NCBI GenBank assembly: GCA_030765735.1
Contig: JAVCBZ010000090.1
Span: 1-27,121, forward strand
Direction of reading: 5' to 3'
DNA: 27,121 nucleotides
From: Candidatus Susulua stagnicola
GTDB lineage: Bacteria > Omnitrophota > Gorgyraeia > Duberdicusellales > 4484-171
Both the position numbers and the translations under genes were made by a program. This document shows, one piece after another, positions 24,421 through 27,121 of the stretch. The number at the start of each line of letters is the position of its first letter. Position 1 is the first letter of the stretch. The notes beneath the pieces were generated by a model. The model made no database searches, was not told the origin of the DNA, and was given only the letters and a program-made list of their open reading frames with translations.

Positions 24421-25411
24421 TCAAGAGAATAAGTTAAAAGAAGAAATTATAAGAGTAGGCAAACGTTTGTATTCTCAAGGCTTAACAGTAGCAAAATCTG
24501 GCAATATCAGCGCGAGAGTAGATAGTGAAAACATTTTAATTACTGCTAGTCAATCTTTTCTAGGAGGTTTGGCTTTTGAAGATATTGTAAAGGTTAGCAT
24601 GAATGGTGGTAAATTAGAGGGAGATAGAAATCCAAGCTCAGAACTACCTTTGCATAGTCTTGTTTATAAAAATTTTCCTTCAAAGGTAGTGGTTCATTGC
24701 CATCCACCTTTAATTAATGGTTATTTTGCTGTTAGCTCATCTTTAAAAGCACTTACTTTTGAGACTAAGTTTTATTTAGGAGAAGTTCCAATAATAAAAC
24801 AAGAGACACCAACAGTAACCAAACCTGATGAAGTTATACAAGCTTTAAAGACTAATAATTTAGTTGTTTTGAAAAATCATGGTGCAGTTGCTATTTCTAG
24901 TAATTTTGACGAAGCCCTAAGTTTAATCGAAGCCTTAGAAGAAGCAGTACGTACAGCAGCTGTGGCTAGGCTTTTTGATAAGAGTGTATTAGATGATTTA
25001 GATGAACCTCTTAAGGAAAGATTAGAGGGCGCTGCTTCATACCCGATGTTTTCTCCTGAGCATATTCAAGCTATAGTAGATTTAGTGAATAAAGATGAGT
25101 TTATAGCTAGCAAAGGAGAAGAGCTAGATTTAACGCTTAAGCTAGCTATTGTTTTGAATGATAGTGATAAAGCTTACAAATTTAATTTCGAAAAGGGAAA
25201 AATTGTAAAACTAGATTATGATTCAGAAGCTCCTTTTATTATTTCAGCATCAAATGACATTTGGCAACAGGTTTTTTTAGGCAGTCTTGATCCTTTTGTA
25301 GCAGTTACTCAAGGAAAAATGAATTTACAAGGTCAATTAGGGCAACTTTCACGCTGGTATGTCCCTTTTAGTAGATTATTTGAAATATTTAAACAGGTAA
25401 AATTTAAATGA
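24413..25411 (+). CDS. Class II aldolase fused to an SCP2-like domain
   Basis: A 332-residue protein. Residues 1-205 are a class II aldolase/adducin domain with Zn ligands H95 and H97 in 'VVHCHPP' and H156 in 'KNHGAVA', and acid/base E77 in 'SSELPLH'. This resembles FucA/MtnB-type enzymes that cleave or dehydrate ketose-1-phosphates. Residues about 225-332 ('IWQQVFLGSLDPFVAVTQGK' then 'MNLQGQLGQL') look like an SCP2 sterol/lipid-binding domain. Fusion to a hydrophobic-ligand domain hints that the aldolase substrate is lipophilic. RBS AGAGG (24402-24406) supports ATG 24413. It follows an MtnA-like isomerase and overlaps the aldehyde dehydrogenase gene by 4 bases. Confidence 0.82.
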   Translation: MVDQENKLKEEIIRVGKRLYSQGLTVAKSGNISARVDSENILITASQSFLGGLAFEDIVKVSMNGGKLEGDRNPSSELPLHSLVYKNFPSKVVVHCHPPLINGYFAVSSSLKALTFETKFYLGEVPIIKQETPTVTKPDEVIQALKTNNLVVLKNHGAVAISSNFDEALSLIEALEEAVRTAAVARLFDKSVLDDLDEPLKERLEGAASYPMFSPEHIQAIVDLVNKDEFIASKGEELDLTLKLAIVLNDSDKAYKFNFEKGKIVKLDYDSEAPFIISASNDIWQQVFLGSLDPFVAVTQGKMNLQGQLGQLSRWYVPFSRLFEIFKQVKFK

Positions 25412-26901
25412 AAAAATACGATTTATTCATTAATGGAGAATTTAGTGATTCAAAATATAAAAGGGATATAATCAATCCTTCAAATGGTGAGACTATTGCT
25501 AGGGTTTGTATGGCTAGTGCTAAAGATACAGAGTATGCGATTGAATCTGCAAGAAGTGCTTTTGATAAAGGACCTTGGAAAGACATTAGTTTAGCTGATA
25601 GAAAAAATATTTTGCTTAAAATATCTCAAGGTATTTTAGGAAAAGCTAAAGAATTAGCTGAGTTAGAAAGCTTAAATTCCGGTAAGCCAATTAAAGAAAC
25701 AACTTTTATGGATATACCTTCTTCAGCTACAACTTTTGAGTATTTTGCTAATAATCTTGAAAAATACTTATCTAGTGAAACTAAAGATATCCAATCAAAT
25801 ATAGCGAAAGTTAAAGCAACTCTGATAAGGGAACCTAGAGGCGTTGTTGGTTTGATTGTTCCTTGGAATTACCCATTATTAATTGCTTCTTGGAAGATGG
25901 CTCAAGCTCTTGCTGCTGGCAATGCTGTCATTCTGAAGCCTTCAAGCTTAACACCTTTAACAGCTTTAGCATTAGCTAATATAGCTAAGGAATCGGGGGT
26001 ACCAAATGGTATTATCAATGTTATCCCAGGGCCGGGAGAAGAGGTAGGTGAGATTCTTTGTTCAAATGAGTCAGTAGATATGATTTCTTTTACTGGGTCA
26101 AATACAGTTGGCAAAAAAATTATAGAGTATTCAACTAAAAATGTTAAGAAATTAATTATGGAGTTAGGAGGTAAGTCAGCGAGTATAATTTTAAAAGATG
26201 CTGATTTAGAAGCAGCAGTAAATGGATCTTTATGCTCGATATTTTTGAATCAAGGGCAGATGTGTACGGCGACTTCAAGGATATTAGTAGATGAAAGCAT
26301 TTATGATGCCTTTGTTAGCCAATTTGTTGCTAAAGCTAAAAAAATAAAAATAGGGAATTCCCTAGATTTTCAAAGTCAAATTGGACCGCTTGCTTCTAGG
26401 TTTCAACGTGATAGGGTTATATCGTATATTGCTAAAGCCAAGGAAGAAGGTTCAAAATTGCTTTGTGGTGGCAAAATTCCTGAAGATGAAACGCTAAAGA
26501 AAGGATTTTTCTTTGAACCAACAGTGTTCGAAGGAGCTAATTCTGATTCTACAATATTTCAAGAAGAGATTTTTGGTCCAGTAGTTTCTTTTAGCAAGTT
26601 TTCTTCAACTAACGAAGCAGTCTCTCTTGCTAATGATTCTTCTTTTGCTTTAGCAGCTTGTATTTGGAGCAAAGATTTATCTAAAGCTCAAAAATTAGCT
26701 AAAAATATTTTTTCTGGTACCATTTGGATTAATACCTATGGTATGTTTTTTAATGAATTGCCTTATGGAGGATTTAAACAAAGTGGTTTTGGTAAAGAGT
26801 TAGGATATCAAGGTTTTCTAGAATATACTTGCCTTAAAAATGTCATTTCAGACCAGTCAATAGATTCTAAACCTTTAGTTAATTATTGGTATGGGTTTTA
26901 A
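25408..26901 (+). CDS. NAD(P)-dependent aldehyde dehydrogenase
   Basis: A 497-residue ALDH-superfamily enzyme, full length, of the betaine-aldehyde/ALDH2-like type. Key parts are N in 'LIVPWNYPLL', 'ILKPSSLTP', 'ISFTGSNTVGKK', general base E252 in 'MELGGKSASI', nucleophile C286 in 'NQGQMCTATSRI' and 'QEEIFGPVVSF'. It oxidises an aldehyde to a carboxylic acid, CoA not being expected in this subfamily. Placed last after an aldolase (ATGA overlap), it probably consumes the aldehyde that enzyme releases: acetaldehyde if the substrate is 5-deoxyribulose-1-phosphate, or a polyketide-linked aldehyde. It is the last + strand gene of the cluster. Confidence 0.93.
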   Translation: MKKYDLFINGEFSDSKYKRDIINPSNGETIARVCMASAKDTEYAIESARSAFDKGPWKDISLADRKNILLKISQGILGKAKELAELESLNSGKPIKETTFMDIPSSATTFEYFANNLEKYLSSETKDIQSNIAKVKATLIREPRGVVGLIVPWNYPLLIASWKMAQALAAGNAVILKPSSLTPLTALALANIAKESGVPNGIINVIPGPGEEVGEILCSNESVDMISFTGSNTVGKKIIEYSTKNVKKLIMELGGKSASIILKDADLEAAVNGSLCSIFLNQGQMCTATSRILVDESIYDAFVSQFVAKAKKIKIGNSLDFQSQIGPLASRFQRDRVISYIAKAKEEGSKLLCGGKIPEDETLKKGFFFEPTVFEGANSDSTIFQEEIFGPVVSFSKFSSTNEAVSLANDSSFALAACIWSKDLSKAQKLAKNIFSGTIWINTYGMFFNELPYGGFKQSGFGKELGYQGFLEYTCLKNVISDQSIDSKPLVNYWYGF

Positions 26902-26963
26902 GGGAAGTAGGATCAGGTACATCGGTTTGTTATGTTTTATTTATTTTATCCAATTATAGTTTA

Positions 26964-27121
26964 TCAAATCTTCGTTGCAGGGGCCAGACCTGCCTGGCCC
27001 TTTACAGAATAATTTTTAATATTATTTTCATCGGCATCCCAATTCGCGGGATTATCTATAATGTATTTACGGATATTATATAGAGAATGATTACCGGTAC
27101 GGATAATTTCGTCGTGAAACG
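26964..27121 (-). CDS. IS200-like/REP-associated tyrosine transposase (Y1_Tnp), C-terminal end
   Basis: On the minus strand an open frame enters from the right edge and ends at 26964. Its 51 visible residues (FHDEIIRTGNHSLYNIRKYI, then IDNPANWDADENN) match the conserved end of RAYT/Y1-transposase proteins, where 'FHDxIIR' is followed by 'IRxYIxxNPxxW'. The tail GQAGLAPATKI is encoded by a GC-rich palindrome. The catalytic His pair and Tyr lie outside the window. It converges on the aldehyde dehydrogenase gene with a gap of about 60 bases, so this end marks a likely mobile-element border. Higher GC in the terminal codons suggests a different origin. Confidence 0.8.
   Translation of the reverse strand, partial: FHDEIIRTGNHSLYNIRKYIIDNPANWDADENNIKNYSVKGQAGLAPATKI
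26979..27002. repeat. REP-like GC-rich palindrome at the end of the transposase gene
   Basis: GGGCCAG (26981-26987) and CTGGCCC (26994-27000) form a perfect 7-bp inverted repeat around ACCTGC, extendable by a G-T and an A-T pair. It overlaps the last codons of the minus-strand transposase and faces the end of the polyketide operon. REP-associated transposases act on such hairpins, and the same hairpin could end transcription from either side, although only a short TTT follows on the + strand. Confidence 0.65.

Noticed and set aside
26886..27083. A + strand open frame of 65 codons after the aldehyde dehydrogenase gene
   Set aside because: It lies antisense to a clear transposase C terminus, starts inside the ALDH gene and has no recognisable domain.
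1..27121. CRISPR array, tRNA or rRNA genes
   Set aside because: No regularly spaced repeats of CRISPR size and no recognisable tRNA or rRNA sequence were seen by eye; tRNAscan-SE and CRISPR finders would settle it.

Overview
This is an AT-rich bacterial window, with nearly every gene on the + strand, short gaps and standard-code stops including TGA. Three traits make me suspect an uncultured anaerobic lineage such as Omnitrophota or a relative: excisionase-type HTH proteins carrying a membrane helix, an in-frame palindromic element encoding an 'NPVRNP' peptide, and a DUF3857/transglutaminase lipoprotein next to a PilZ membrane protein. This placement is inference; no rRNA gene is present.

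Region 1 (1-10836) is mostly housekeeping and accessory genes. In order it holds two small MerR/excisionase-like proteins, a stand-alone MetRS beta-type tRNA-binding domain, a DnaQ-like exonuclease fused to a WYL-like domain, an Lrp/AsnC regulator with a class I/II aminotransferase, a lipoprotein-TPR-PilZ trio, the GTPase Era, a tiny ORF, and an RlmD/TrmA-type RNA m5U methyltransferase.

Region 2 (about 10856-26901) is a 16-kb co-directional cluster and the most notable part of the window. It has its own sigma70-like promoter overlapped by a perfect 20-bp palindrome. It encodes a compact type II polyketide synthase: KS-alpha with Cys-His-His intact, a KS-beta/chain-length-factor-like partner with all three catalytic residues replaced, an ACP, a WhiE/TcmN-type SRPBCC aromatase/cyclase, a PF04199 cyclase-family protein, an SDR ketoreductase, an AMP-forming acyl ligase and an MFS exporter. 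With these sit a B12-type radical SAM enzyme, a PNP-family nucleoside phosphorylase, an MtnA-like isomerase, a class II aldolase fused to an SCP2-like lipid-binding domain, an aldehyde dehydrogenase and an ACMSD-like amidohydrolase. The last set fits two readings. One is salvage of 5'-deoxyadenosine made by the radical SAM enzyme (a DHAP-shunt-like route). The other is tailoring in which a 5'-deoxyadenosyl group is attached to the polyketide, stripped of adenine and trimmed to a two-carbon arm, similar in logic to the HpnH/HpnG steps of hopanoid synthesis. No malonyl-CoA:ACP transacylase or phosphopantetheinyl transferase is visible in the window.

Region 3 (26902-27121) holds the 3' end of a convergent IS200-like/REP-associated transposase gene, with a GC-rich REP-like palindrome inside its last codons. 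No gene-free stretch exceeds 300 bases. I see no tRNA, rRNA or CRISPR array.
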